NCBI RefSeq assembly: GCF_009601505.1
Contig: NZ_WITC01000061.1
Span: 124,001-188,000, forward strand
Reading direction: 5' to 3'
DNA from: Sinorhizobium terangae
GTDB taxonomy: Bacteria; Pseudomonadota; Alphaproteobacteria; Rhizobiales; Rhizobiaceae
Length of the DNA: 64,000 bases
Below are positions 17,149 to 28,006 of this stretch, piece by piece. The notes under the pieces are model-generated. The model saw nothing but the letters and a program-made list of their open reading frames with translations, was not told the origin of the DNA and did not search any database. How positions within the stretch are numbered: position 1 is the first letter of the stretch; the number at the start of each line of letters is the position of its first letter. A program made the position numbers and the translations under genes.

Positions 17149-18408
17149 ATGTTAAGCGGAGCATTGAGCGGACTAACAGTCATCGACTTCACGCATATCG
17201 GCGCAGGCCCGACATGCACGATGCTGCTCGCCGATATGGGCGCCAAAGTCATCAAGGTCGAGCCGCCTGAAGGCGAGTTGGGCCGCAAGCTCGGCCCGGC
17301 GTGGATCGGCAGCGACAGCGCACTCTTTCATGGCTTCAACCGAAACAAGCTCGGCCTGAAACTTGACCTCAAGTCCCCCGCCGGTCTGGACGCGGCACAC
17401 CGATTGGCCGCCGAGGCAGGCATCGTCGTCGAGAGCATGCGGCCCGGCGTCATGGACAGGCTGGGGCTCGGCTACAAGGCGCTGTCGGCCTCGAACCCGC
17501 GGCTCATCTATTGTTCCATATCCGCCTATGGCCAGTCCGGCCCCTACGCTCAACGGCCGGGCGTCGACGGCATCCTGCAGGCCGACAGCGGCTTGATGAG
17601 CATCATCGGTACGGAAGACGCCGAACCCTCGAAGGTGCAGGCTCCCGTGATCGATGTCTTTACCGGCTATGTCGCGGCGATGGGCATCCTGGCGCAATTG
17701 CGCAAGACCGAGGAGATTGGCCTCGGCGCACAACTGGACGTCAATCTGTTCAACTCGGCAATCGCGCTTCAGCAGGTCTCGCTCACCAACTACCTCGCGG
17801 ACGGCGAGGCTCCGAAGCGCATCGGGAGCGCGGCTCCCTACTCTGCTCCCAACGAGGCCTTTGAAGCGGCAGACGGCTGGTTGATGGTCGCCGCCTATAA
17901 CGGCGGCCGCTGGGAGAGATTGTGCGACGTCCTCGGCGTTCCGGAACTCGCAGCCGACCCGCGCCTCGCGGATTCTTCGACGCGGGTCGCCAATCGCGCG
18001 CTGATGAGGGAGTTGCTCGGCCCGCGCTTCCGGCAAAAGAGCCGCGATGAATGGCTCGCGCTGCTGCAGCAGGCCGACATACTTTGCGCGCCCGTCTCCG
18101 ATTACAAAGATTTGATGGATCACCCACAACTTGCTGCCAGCGGGATGTTGCTCAAGCTCCACGATCCGCAACATGGCGAGATCACCGTACCGGGCTTTCC
18201 GATCAACAGCGCTGCCATGAACGCCGGCAACCACAAGGTGGCGCCTGGACTCGGCGAAGACTCGCGCGCGATCCTGAGCTCCTATGGCTTCAGCGAACAG
18301 GCGATCGACGGCGTGCTGGAGAGCAACGTCATAAGCATGACCAAGAAGATCCCCGTCCCAATGAAGTCGGGGGAACAAGGAAACAGAACCAAGATGGCGA
18401 GGGAATGA
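17149..18408 (+). CDS. Family III CoA-transferase (CaiB/BaiF)
   Basis: 419 aa. N-terminal LSGLTVIDFTHIGAGPTCTMLLADMGAKVIKVEPPEG is the family III signature; the catalytic Asp is in RPGVDGILQADSG. A GGAGG sits upstream of the ATG. It would transfer CoA from a donor such as succinyl-CoA to the acid formed by the adjacent aldehyde dehydrogenase or imported by the MHS carrier. The last 40 residues (after NAGNHKVAPGLGEDS) are slightly longer than in formyl-CoA transferase. Confidence 0.88.
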   Translation: MLSGALSGLTVIDFTHIGAGPTCTMLLADMGAKVIKVEPPEGELGRKLGPAWIGSDSALFHGFNRNKLGLKLDLKSPAGLDAAHRLAAEAGIVVESMRPGVMDRLGLGYKALSASNPRLIYCSISAYGQSGPYAQRPGVDGILQADSGLMSIIGTEDAEPSKVQAPVIDVFTGYVAAMGILAQLRKTEEIGLGAQLDVNLFNSAIALQQVSLTNYLADGEAPKRIGSAAPYSAPNEAFEAADGWLMVAAYNGGRWERLCDVLGVPELAADPRLADSSTRVANRALMRELLGPRFRQKSRDEWLALLQQADILCAPVSDYKDLMDHPQLAASGMLLKLHDPQHGEITVPGFPINSAAMNAGNHKVAPGLGEDSRAILSSYGFSEQAIDGVLESNVISMTKKIPVPMKSGEQGNRTKMARE

Positions 18409-18409
18409 G

Positions 18410-19843
18410 ATGAGCGACCGGACTGTGAGTTACATCGGCGGCAGGGATGTCGACCCTGTCGACGGCAACTATTCCGTCAAGCTGGATCCGCGCACGAAAG
18501 CCAAGACCGCGGACGTCGGCAACGGCGGTGAAAAAGACGTCGCACTCGCCTGCGACGCGGCCTCCAAGGCACTGCCTGCATGGAGCGACATGCGTCCGTC
18601 GGAACGCGGCCGGATCCTCGTCGACATCGCGCGACGACTTCGCGAGGACGGCCAGCACATTGTCGACATCGAAAGCCAGGAAACCGGAAAGCCCGGCCGC
18701 GAGATGGCCTCGCTCCTGGATCTGACCGCCCAGTATTTCGAATTCTATGGCGGCATCGTCAATGTCATGGACGGGGAGGTCATCAATGTCGGCCCCGATT
18801 ATCACGTCTATACCAGAAGGGACCCCTTCGGCGTCATCGGCGTGATACTTCCATGGAATGCGCCGCTACATCAGGCGGCCCGCGCCATCGCTCCGGCGCT
18901 GGCCACGGGAAACACCGTCGTCGCCAAACCTTCCGAGCACACTTCGGGTTCGCTCGTGGCATTCGCGAAGTTCGCAGTCGCGCACGGCTTGCCGCCCGGC
19001 GTCTTCAACGTAGTCGTCGGCAAGGGCGCTGCGATCGGACCGGCGATGGCCAACCACCCTGCCATCCGGAAAATATCGTTTACGGGCGGCCTCAAGGCCG
19101 GCCAGGAACTGGGGCGGATCGCAGCGGATCGTGTCCTTCCGCTGACGCTCGAACTCGGCGGCAAAAGTGCCAACATCGTTTTCGACGATGCGGACCTCGA
19201 CGCCGCCGCGAAAGGCTCGACGCGTGCATTCACCTGGAACAGCGGGCAGTGGTGCGCCGCGGGAACGCGATTGTTGGTGCAGGAAAGCATTCACGATGCG
19301 TTCGTCGAAAAACTCGTCGCCAACGTCGCCGAGCTTCGTCTTGGCCCGCAGTTCGACGCTTCCAATGGCCCGATCACCACAGAGGCGCAATTCGAGAAGA
19401 TCAAGAGCTTCTTCGCGATAGCTGAGCGTGATGGCCTGACACCGGCGATCGGCGGCAAGGTCGCGACCGGCTCCGAACTCGGAAGCGGAAACTACATCGA
19501 GCCGACGGTTTACACCGGCGTGCGAAATGACATGGAGATCGCCCGCGAGGAGATATTCGGTCCGATCCTGTGCGTCATTCCGTTCAAGGATGAGGCGGAC
19601 GCTATACGCATCGCCAACGATTCCGATCTCGGCCTGGCCGCCGGCATCTGGTCCCAGAACATCGGACGGGTTCACCGCGTCGCCGCTCGCCTCGAGGCCG
19701 GGCGGATCGTCGTCAACGAATACAGCGGCGGCTTCGTGCAGACCCCGTGCGGCGGTTTCAAGTATAGCGGCTATGGACGTGAGCAAGGAATCGACGCGCT
19801 TTCACACTACACTCAGCTCAAATCCGTGATCATTCGCCTTTGA
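18410..19843 (+). CDS. NAD(P)-dependent aldehyde dehydrogenase
   Basis: 477 aa starting 1 bp after the CoA-transferase stop. Cofactor segment VILPWNAPLHQAARAIAPAL, KPSEHTSG, general base Glu in TLELGGKSANIVF, and nucleophile Cys in NSGQWCAAGTRLLVQ; it ends with the usual KYSGYGREQGIDALSHYTQLK. Probably converts the island's aldehyde intermediate to the acid that the CoA-transferase activates. Substrate cannot be read from the sequence. Confidence 0.9.
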   Translation: MSDRTVSYIGGRDVDPVDGNYSVKLDPRTKAKTADVGNGGEKDVALACDAASKALPAWSDMRPSERGRILVDIARRLREDGQHIVDIESQETGKPGREMASLLDLTAQYFEFYGGIVNVMDGEVINVGPDYHVYTRRDPFGVIGVILPWNAPLHQAARAIAPALATGNTVVAKPSEHTSGSLVAFAKFAVAHGLPPGVFNVVVGKGAAIGPAMANHPAIRKISFTGGLKAGQELGRIAADRVLPLTLELGGKSANIVFDDADLDAAAKGSTRAFTWNSGQWCAAGTRLLVQESIHDAFVEKLVANVAELRLGPQFDASNGPITTEAQFEKIKSFFAIAERDGLTPAIGGKVATGSELGSGNYIEPTVYTGVRNDMEIAREEIFGPILCVIPFKDEADAIRIANDSDLGLAAGIWSQNIGRVHRVAARLEAGRIVVNEYSGGFVQTPCGGFKYSGYGREQGIDALSHYTQLKSVIIRL

Positions 19844-19854
19844 GGATACTGAGT

Positions 19855-19940
19855 TCCTCAACTCGAAGCCGATTTAAGGAAGGGACAATTCAAAGGGCTG
19901 CAGCATCCCGCGCGTCTGACGAGGCGCGCGGGAGTGCAGG
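19855..19940. repeat. RIME-like repeat, partial copy
   Basis: AGCCGATTTAAGGAAGGGACA then ATTCAAAG-GCTGCAG and CGCGTCTGACGAGGCGCGCG match the right two thirds of the elements at 31438 and 62706. The rest of 19844-20052 holds no gene. Confidence 0.6.
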
Positions 19941-20052
19941 GGCCGGAACACACAGTCGGCCGCTCTCCAAGGTGAGGGCGGCCACGATGTCATTGTCCTC
20001 GGTGGCAAAGTCGTGCTTTTGAGCAGGAACAGCCCCGGACAGAGGATGATCA

Positions 20053-21288
20053 ATGGAGAACGACGACCTCATTCAGATCGGAACGGTGGAGTACCAGCGC
20101 CTCGCCACGGCGATGGTCATGGCCGGTTTCTCCACCTTCTCGCTGTTGTACAGCGTCCAGCCGCTTCTGCCGGAGTTTTCCTCGACGTTCGGGATCTCGC
20201 CCGAGAATTCGAGCCTCGCCGTCTCCTTGGCGACCGGTCCGATGGCAATCGGGATTCTGGCTGCCGGCTGGCTCTCGGACCGGATCGGGCGTCGGACATT
20301 GATGATCTATTCGCTGATCTCCGCGGCGCTCTTCGGGACCCTGGCGGCGGTTGCGCCGACGTGGGAGAGCCTGCTCGTGTTGCGCTGTTTGTCCGGCATT
20401 GCGCTCGCCGGCGTGCCTGCTGTCGCGATGACCTACATTGCCGAAGAGGTGGAGCCCCCTGCTATCGGTCCCGCCATGGGACTCTACATCGCAGGTTCGG
20501 CGTTCGGAGGAATGATCGGGCGGCTTGGCGCCGCGGTGGCAACCGAGTGGCTCGGATGGCGCTGGGCGATTGCCTCGATAGGGCTCTTCAGCGCGGCAGC
20601 CGCGATCGTCTTTTGTGCCAGCGCCCCCGCATCGCGTGCATTTCAGCCACAACGCCTTTCCCTTCGGGGCTTTCTCGGCGGTTATGCATACGTGCTTCGC
20701 GACCGCGTTCTGCTGATGCTCTATGGCACCGGGTTCCTCATGATGGGCGCCTTCGTCACGATCTACAACTACGTGCCATATCGTCTGGCAGTCGAACCCT
20801 ACGGTCTCGGTCATGCGGAGATCGGCGCGATCTTCCTGCTCTATATGCTCGGGTCGGCGAGTTCCGCCTGGTTCGGGAAGCTCGCGGGCCGGATCGGCGT
20901 GCGCCCTACGTTCTGGCGGCCCGTCGTCGTCCTGCTGATCGGCCTGCTGCTGACCGCACCCTCCCCGCTCTGGCTCATCATTTCAGCGATAAGTGTTGTC
21001 ACGATGGGGTTCTTCGGGGCGCATACCGTCGCCTCGAGCTGGGTCAGCAGAAGAGCCTTCGCCAATCGCAGCCATGCGAGCGCTCTTTATCTCTTCGGCT
21101 ATTATGCCGGCTCGAGCCTGCTTGGCTCTGCCGGCGGGGTGATGTGGAGCAATTGGGGCTGGGAGGGGGTCACGGCGTTTACCGCCGGGCTTTGCATCAC
21201 GGTCCTGGCGATAGCGTTCATCATCGCCCGCGCGCCGCCGCTCGCCGATCCCCGACAGCCGAAGACTGGTCAGCGGCTGCCGGGCTAG
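20053..21288 (+). CDS. MFS transporter (YnfM-like)
   Basis: 411 aa, twelve predicted membrane segments. The FSTFSLLYSVQPLLPEFS N-terminus, the loop GWLSDRIGRRTLM, and LRCLSGIALAGVPAVAMTYI resemble the YnfM/arabinose-efflux branch. It lies between the catabolic island and a convergent oxidoreductase. Probably an exporter; substrate unknown. Not obviously in the LysR regulon, as no 17-bp site precedes it. Confidence 0.85.
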   Translation: MENDDLIQIGTVEYQRLATAMVMAGFSTFSLLYSVQPLLPEFSSTFGISPENSSLAVSLATGPMAIGILAAGWLSDRIGRRTLMIYSLISAALFGTLAAVAPTWESLLVLRCLSGIALAGVPAVAMTYIAEEVEPPAIGPAMGLYIAGSAFGGMIGRLGAAVATEWLGWRWAIASIGLFSAAAAIVFCASAPASRAFQPQRLSLRGFLGGYAYVLRDRVLLMLYGTGFLMMGAFVTIYNYVPYRLAVEPYGLGHAEIGAIFLLYMLGSASSAWFGKLAGRIGVRPTFWRPVVVLLIGLLLTAPSPLWLIISAISVVTMGFFGAHTVASSWVSRRAFANRSHASALYLFGYYAGSSLLGSAGGVMWSNWGWEGVTAFTAGLCITVLAIAFIIARAPPLADPRQPKTGQRLPG

Positions 21289-21294
21289 TCGATA

Positions 21295-22659
21295 TCATGC
21301 CCGCAAAGTCGAAGCGATCGCGCTTGCCACGTTCTGCGCCTGAACGCGGATATCCGGAACCGCGGTGATTTCCCAGAACTGGCCCGCCGTCAAAGCGCCG
21401 ACCGTGTAAAGGCCTGGCTGCGGCTCCTTGTTGAGATCAAGCACGCGGGAGCCCTTGTCGACAGAAAGGCCGAGTCCGAGCACGTCGGGGCTGATCAGCC
21501 CCTGCCGTTGCATCTCCCGAAGCAATGGCGAATGCGCGACGCCGGCCCGCTCCATGCCGGTGCAGTTGACGATCCAATCCGCATTGAACGATCGAGGTCG
21601 GTGGCTTTGTCTTTCCCGATAGGTGACCAATGCACCGCGCGGCCCCTCCTCGATCGTCTCCAAGAAGCCGGCGTGCACGGTGACGATACCATCTCTTCTC
21701 AGGGCCTCGAAACGCGCAGATATCTGCGGGGCGATCCGATGGCGGTGCACGTTCCACCACGCCAGGCCGTGGCGGAGGAACCGGGCACGTTGCTCTTTCG
21801 CCAACTCCTGCCACAGCTTTTGCGTCACTGGCCTCAGGCCGTCCATCAGACCGCGCCAGTCGGCGCCCTTGCGAACCTGCCTGCGAAAGCCCGCGAGCAG
21901 GGCGCTGATTTCTCGCGAACATCCAAGCTCCGGCTCAATCGCCGGCGCCCGACGGTCAGCCGGCGGATGCGCATGCGGAAGCAGACCACGGCGTGACAGG
22001 ACGCGGAAACGCCCCCGGTGACCGTGAACCCGCAAGGCCAGCACCTGATCGATCATCGTCAATCCGGATCCGAGGATGCAGACCGTGTCGCTCGGGCCGA
22101 CCTTCGAGAGCCAGCTCAGCCGCCACGGATTGCGCACGATGCGACTTTCGACGCAGGTGTCGATTTTCCCCGCCGCGAGCGGCAGATCGGCATTGCCGAT
22201 GCCGAGACAAAGCACGACGTTTCGCGCGCGGAGTTCCGCGCCGTTGTCGAGATGAAAGACAAGTCCGGCCTCGCTGCAATGGACGCAGTCCGTCGCCTTC
22301 GCCTTGACGAAATCAACCCTCGCGGGCCGCTCGTCGCCGCGCAACAAGGACGCCAGCCGGTCGCGCAAGTAAAGCCCGTAGTCTCCCCGTGACGCGAAGC
22401 CGTCCGCGGAAACCTGCCTCATATGCTCTGCGAGCCACTCGACAAAATCGTCGGGCTTGTCGGGAAAAAGGCTCATGCGCCCGGCAGGAACATTCAACCG
22501 GTGCATATAAAATTCCGTGCGATAGGCGGTGCCCCTTCCAAAACCTGGGGCATCGCCAACGACGGCAATCAAGGTGGAGGGTGGCAGCAGCCGGAGCAAG
22601 TTGATCGTCACCGCGATCGCTGAAAATCCTGAGCCGACAACAGCGACATCGTAAAGCAA
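21295..22659 (-). CDS. FAD/NAD(P)-binding oxidoreductase
   Basis: 454 aa from a TTG with GGAGA just upstream. N-terminal Rossmann motif VAVVGSGFSAIAVTINLL, then FGRGTAYRTEFYMHRLNVPAGRMSLFP, and a second nucleotide-binding motif VCILGSGLTMIDQVLAL; near the end NCTGMERAG and QPGLYTVGALTAGQFWE. This layout matches the NAD(P)-binding-9 family related to hydroxyacylglutathione/siderophore-type monooxygenases; those proteins have no agreed role. Convergent with the MFS gene, 6 bp apart. Confidence 0.78.
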   Translation of the reverse strand: MLYDVAVVGSGFSAIAVTINLLRLLPPSTLIAVVGDAPGFGRGTAYRTEFYMHRLNVPAGRMSLFPDKPDDFVEWLAEHMRQVSADGFASRGDYGLYLRDRLASLLRGDERPARVDFVKAKATDCVHCSEAGLVFHLDNGAELRARNVVLCLGIGNADLPLAAGKIDTCVESRIVRNPWRLSWLSKVGPSDTVCILGSGLTMIDQVLALRVHGHRGRFRVLSRRGLLPHAHPPADRRAPAIEPELGCSREISALLAGFRRQVRKGADWRGLMDGLRPVTQKLWQELAKEQRARFLRHGLAWWNVHRHRIAPQISARFEALRRDGIVTVHAGFLETIEEGPRGALVTYRERQSHRPRSFNADWIVNCTGMERAGVAHSPLLREMQRQGLISPDVLGLGLSVDKGSRVLDLNKEPQPGLYTVGALTAGQFWEITAVPDIRVQAQNVASAIASTLRA

Positions 22660-23177
22660 ACGCGTCTCCCTGATCCGTTGTCCCTTGTCAGTACCCGAAT
22701 GCGTAAGGCGTCCGCCAAGACCGAACCGAAGTCACAAAACGTGCATCACCGGCAAAGGTTTCGTCGCTTGACTACTATTTCTACAGAAATTCTCAATTTT
22801 GGAAAGGCCCGGCATGGACTACATGAGAGTGACGGGCAATGCCGGTGATCGCGGCTATGATCACTCAAAAGAGGGTCGCCGGGACGGGAACACGTGTGAT
22901 TCGCGGGCATTCATCCGGTTGCGCCGAAGCTCCAGAAATTCCAGCAGATGGAATCGTCCGAGCCCTGGCCGCGGGGATTGGAGAGGAGTTCGGCAATGCC
23001 CGCTGCATCTTCACAGCCCCAGCGGCGGTCGCGATCCCTCGTGCCCATTGACGGTCTCCATTGCTCTGGCGACCGTGTTACACTGACACGCCCCGACCCT
23101 CCTTGCGCCGCCGCAAGCATGGCGACGAGCATCGGGGGCTGAAAGAATACGCGATGAGTCTGGAATCGTCCTACGAC
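22660..23177. other. Gene-free stretch between the oxidoreductase and pcaB
   Basis: About 520 bp with only short overlapping frames that do not resemble proteins. TTGACT-containing sequence at 22767-22790 may belong to a promoter. No repeats or convincing hairpins were seen. Confidence 0.5.
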
Positions 23178-24233
23178 TCACGTTCCGCCCAGGCGCGTGA
23201 TATTGCTCGCCAGTTGCGTGGCAAGCCTGGTGGCAGCCGCCGTCGCTCCGGCCATCTGCGGCAGGATCAACCATTCGAGCGTCCAGGCGGAGCCGGAGCG
23301 TTCCTGCTCATGCACGAGCGCCTGATGCACGCCCGCGAGCAGGGTTGCATTGAACCGGGCCAAGGTGACAAGCACTTCCGCCGCAACCGGATTCTGCTTG
23401 TGCGGCATGGCGGAGGAGGAGCCGCCGCCGGCGAGCACGATCTCCTCGCCGTTTTGCGCCATCAGCGCCACGTCCTGGCCGAACTTTCCGAGAGTGCCCG
23501 TAATGAGCGATAGCAGATTGGCGAAATCCGCCACTGCCGCTCGCTGGCTGTGCCATTGCGGACAGTCGACCAGCGCAAGCTCTTCGGCGAGCGTCTCGCG
23601 AACGGCCTCCGCCTTGTCCCCGAGCTTCTCGAGCGTGCCGGCGGCGCCGCCGAACTGCACGGCAAACAGGTCGCGGTCCATGGCCTCGAGGCGGTCCTGG
23701 TGATCGAGCAGCGGCTCGATCCAGGCACGCAGGCGATCCGAAACCGTGATAGGGATCGCCGCTTGCATGCGCGTGCGCCCCATCAGGGGACGAAACCCCC
23801 ATTGCCGGTCGCATTCTTCAAGCACCGCCACGACATCGCGGAGACGGCAGCCGAAGAGTTCGGCGATCGCCTTCATGCGCAGCATCAGGCTGGTGTCGAT
23901 GACGTCCTGGCTGGTGGCTCCGAAATGCACATGGTTTGCAGCCTCGGCGCCGACTGCCGCGCGCAGCTGCCGGACCAGTTCCGGAACCACGACGCCGTCC
24001 GACGCCGTCGCGCGGCGCAGTGCCACGACGTCCGGCGAAAAAGCGCGGCAGGCTTCGGTGATGCGATCGGCCGCAGAACTCGGAATGACCCCGTGTTCTG
24101 CCTCGGCCCGCGCGAGCGCTGCCTCAAAGGCAAGCATGGCGCGGATGTCGGCCGCGGCGGAAAATTCCGCCGCCACGGCCTCGTCACCGAGAAGACCGGA
24201 AAGATAGGGATGATCAAAGGCCGAGTAGGTCAT
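23178..24233 (-). CDS. pcaB: 3-carboxy-cis,cis-muconate cycloisomerase
   Basis: 351 aa from the ATG (MTYSAFDHPYLSG) with GGAGA upstream; an earlier frame extension is not family-like. Fumarase/aspartase superfamily: HFGATSQDVIDTSLMLR and the signature GGGSSSAMPHKQNPVAAE. Catalyses 3-carboxymuconate to 4-carboxymuconolactone, the second ring-fission step of the protocatechuate branch. It is the last gene of pcaDCHGB; there is a 90-bp gap after pcaG. Length is normal for rhizobial PcaB. Confidence 0.95.
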   Translation of the reverse strand: MTYSAFDHPYLSGLLGDEAVAAEFSAAADIRAMLAFEAALARAEAEHGVIPSSAADRITEACRAFSPDVVALRRATASDGVVVPELVRQLRAAVGAEAANHVHFGATSQDVIDTSLMLRMKAIAELFGCRLRDVVAVLEECDRQWGFRPLMGRTRMQAAIPITVSDRLRAWIEPLLDHQDRLEAMDRDLFAVQFGGAAGTLEKLGDKAEAVRETLAEELALVDCPQWHSQRAAVADFANLLSLITGTLGKFGQDVALMAQNGEEIVLAGGGSSSAMPHKQNPVAAEVLVTLARFNATLLAGVHQALVHEQERSGSAWTLEWLILPQMAGATAAATRLATQLASNITRLGGT

Positions 24234-24323
24234 TCCACATCTCCAGGATCCCGTCTTCCCGCGCGCGGCGGGAACGGCGGCGTCAAAGGCCAGAAGCAAC
24301 ACGGGCAGGCCGCCACGCGATGA

Positions 24324-24938
24324 TCATATATCCAGGAAGACCGTTTCCTTCTCGCCCTGGAGATGAATGTCGAATGTATAACTAGGCGCTGTGCCCGCGG
24401 CGACAAGCGTCTCAGCGCGATGACGATGCTCTATCCGGGCAAGCAGCGGATCTTCGGCGTTCGCTGCCGCCTCGTCCGGAAAATACATCCGTGTGTGCAG
24501 ACCGATATTGATGCCGCGCGCAACGATCCAGAAGGTGATGTGCGGTGCCATCAGGCGACCGTCCTTGAAGGGCACCCGGCCCGGCTTGACGGTCTCGAAG
24601 GTGAAGACGCCGTCCTCGGCACTCGTCGGGCACCTGCCCCATCCGGTAAAATTCGGGTCGGCGGTGCCGCGCATTTCCGCGGGCGAATTGTAGAGGCCGC
24701 CGGCATCTGCCTGCCAGATTTCGACGAGCGCGTCCTTGAGCGGCATTCCCGCTCCGTCGATCACTCGACCCCTGACGGTGACGCGCTGCCCGAGCGTCTT
24801 GTCGTTGACCATCGACGTACCGAGGTCGGATTTGTAGACGCCCGCAATGCCGCAGAAATTCGGCGTCAGGCCGATATGGACGTAAGGCCCGGCGGTCTGC
24901 GAAGCGGTTTCCTTGAGGTAGCCAAGTTCCTGAACCAT
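24324..24938 (-). CDS. pcaG: Protocatechuate 3,4-dioxygenase alpha subunit
   Basis: 204 aa intradiol dioxygenase fold: TVRGRVIDGAGMPLKDALVEIWQADAGG, FTGWGRCPT, and PHITFWIVARGINIGLHTRMYF. As in other alpha subunits the iron-binding His/Tyr set is incomplete (PHITF lacks the second His of HxH), the active site being completed by PcaH. It lies 10 bp downstream of pcaH. Confidence 0.95.
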   Translation of the reverse strand: MVQELGYLKETASQTAGPYVHIGLTPNFCGIAGVYKSDLGTSMVNDKTLGQRVTVRGRVIDGAGMPLKDALVEIWQADAGGLYNSPAEMRGTADPNFTGWGRCPTSAEDGVFTFETVKPGRVPFKDGRLMAPHITFWIVARGINIGLHTRMYFPDEAAANAEDPLLARIEHRHRAETLVAAGTAPSYTFDIHLQGEKETVFLDI

Positions 24939-24948
24939 CGGTTGCCCC

Positions 24949-26109
<1,161 letters not shown>

Positions 26110-26117
<8 letters not shown>

Positions 26118-26919
26118 CTTTGTCTCCATGCATGACGAGTTCGAAGAATGGCCGGAGGATCGCGGTGAGGATTTCCGGCTGTTCGACGCAGGGGATATGA
26201 CCGGCTTCGCTGATCACCTCGTAGCGTGCGCCGGGGATTAGCCTAGCCATCGAGAGCACGAGGTCCGGCGGCGTCGAACCGTCGTCCTCTCCGACGACAC
26301 ACAGCACGGGAACGGCAATCTTCTTGGCCGCCTCCGTGTAATCGGCATCGCGAACTGCAGCGCAGGTGCCAATATAGCCTGCCACCGGCTGTCGGATCAG
26401 CATGTTGCGGTAGCCGGCGAAAGCGACGTTCTCCGGCCGCCGGAAAGCCGGGGTGAACCAGCGCTCGAGGACAGAGTCGGCAACCGCCTCGATACCGTGG
26501 GCCTCAATCGCGGCGATGCGCGCGTCCCACATCTCCGCCGTGCCGATCTTGTGCGCTGTGTCCGAAAGCACGAGCGCACGCACCAGATCCGGTCGGCGCT
26601 GATAGAGCGACTGTGCGATCAGGCCGCCGACGGAAAGCCCGCAGACGATCGCCTGGCGGACGGAAAGCAGGTCGAGCAGGGCGGCAAGGTCGGTCGCATG
26701 ATCCTCGATCGAATAGGGAACCTGGCCAACGTCGGAAAGGCCATGGCCCCGTTTGTCGTAGAGCACGATCGCGAACTCGCCGGCAAGGCGGACGACGACA
26801 TCGCGCCAGATGCGGAAATCCGTGCCGAGCGAATTGACGAAGACAAGGACAGGCTTTTCCCCCGTCGCACCAATCACCTGATAATGAATCGTGATGTCGT
26901 TGATACGGGCGAATTGCAC
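26110..26919 (-). CDS. pcaD: 3-oxoadipate enol-lactonase
   Basis: 269 aa alpha/beta hydrolase. Nucleophile Ser in CGLSVGGLIAQSL, acid Asp in CVVGEDDGSTPP and His in SEAGHIPCVEQPE. First gene of the operon; a GGAGGAGAT-like site precedes the ATG. Hydrolyses the enol-lactone to 3-oxoadipate, which then passes to PcaIJ encoded about 20 kb downstream in this window. Confidence 0.95.
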
Positions 26920-26989
26920 GGCAGATCTCCTCCGTCACCAAATTGGATGTTTGATCTGGTTAGGTAAAATGATATTTCATGGCTTTCCA

Positions 26990-27005
26990 ATAACTCATAG
27001 GTTAT
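26990..27005. promoter_or_regulatory. PcaQ binding site
   Basis: ATAACTCATAGGTTAT, an imperfect dyad matching the ATAACC-N4-GGTTAA PcaQ site described for Sinorhizobium. It lies 71 bp upstream of the pcaD start and abuts pcaQ, fitting activation of pcaD and autorepression of pcaQ. It covers the ATG at 27004, which argues for the pcaQ start at 27013. Confidence 0.75.
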
Positions 27006-27012
27006 GGGTTTC

Positions 27013-27939
27013 ATGATCGACGCTCGTGTCAAGTTTCGCCATCTACAGACATTTGTCGAGGTCGCGCGCCAGAAGAGCGTGATGAAAGCGGCCGAACTCT
27101 TACACGTCAGCCAGCCGGCCGTTACCAAGACGATCCGCGAGCTCGAGGAGGTGCTGGGCGTTGCCGTGTTCGAGCGCGAGGGGCGCGGCATCAGGATCAC
27201 CCGCTACGGCGAGGTTTTTTTCCGCCATGCCGGCGCGGCGCTGACCGCGCTCCGGCAAGGCCTCGACTCGGTCTCGCAGGAACGCTCCGGCAACGGGCCG
27301 CTCATCCGGATAGGTGCCCTTCCCACGGTTTCGACGCGGATCATGCCGCATGCCGTAGCGCTCTTTCTCAAGGAGGAAACGGGCGCCCGCCTGAAGATCA
27401 TTACAGGCGAAAATGCGGTGCTCCTCGAGCAGTTGCGGGTCGGTGACCTTGATCTTGTCGTCGGCAGGCTGGCCGCGCCCGACAAGATGACCGGGTTTTC
27501 GTTCGAGCACCTCTATTCCGAACAGGTGGTGTTTGCGGTGCGCACCGGCCATCCGCTCATCGCCGGCAGGCAGTCGATCTTCGCCCATCTTGGGGACTAT
27601 CCGGTGCTGATGCCCACCCGCGATTCGATCATTCGCCCTTTCGTCGAACGCTTCCTGATCGCCAACGGAATCGCCAGCCTGCCGAACCAGATCGAGACTG
27701 TCTCCGCTGCCTTCGGCCGCACCTTCGTGCGTTCGAGCGATGCGGTCTGGGTCATTTCGAACGGCGTCGTCGCGACGGATATCGAAGACGGCCTCCTGGC
27801 GGCGCTGCCGATCGACACCAGCGAGACCAGGGGCCCAGTCGGCCTCACCGTGCGCACCGACGCGATCCAGTCTCTGCCGCTGTCGATCCTGATGCAGGCC
27901 ATCCGCGAGGCGGCTGGGGTTGCGATGGCGAAGGGCTGA
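27013..27939 (+). CDS. pcaQ: LysR-type activator PcaQ
   Basis: 308 aa from the second ATG (MIDARVKFRHLQTF); the first ATG at 27004 adds three residues and overlaps the operator. HTH KSVMKAAELLHVSQPAVTKTIRELEEVLG, then FEREGRGIRIT. PcaQ activates pcaDCHGB in response to 4-carboxymuconolactone and related intermediates. Divergent from pcaD with an 84-93 bp shared promoter region, as in other rhizobia. Confidence 0.92.
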   Translation: MIDARVKFRHLQTFVEVARQKSVMKAAELLHVSQPAVTKTIRELEEVLGVAVFEREGRGIRITRYGEVFFRHAGAALTALRQGLDSVSQERSGNGPLIRIGALPTVSTRIMPHAVALFLKEETGARLKIITGENAVLLEQLRVGDLDLVVGRLAAPDKMTGFSFEHLYSEQVVFAVRTGHPLIAGRQSIFAHLGDYPVLMPTRDSIIRPFVERFLIANGIASLPNQIETVSAAFGRTFVRSSDAVWVISNGVVATDIEDGLLAALPIDTSETRGPVGLTVRTDAIQSLPLSILMQAIREAAGVAMAKG

Positions 27940-28006
27940 ACTCGGCGCTTTACATACGCGGATCGATATCGAGAATGCAGAACCAACCATTTTCACGCCG
28001 AACGTC

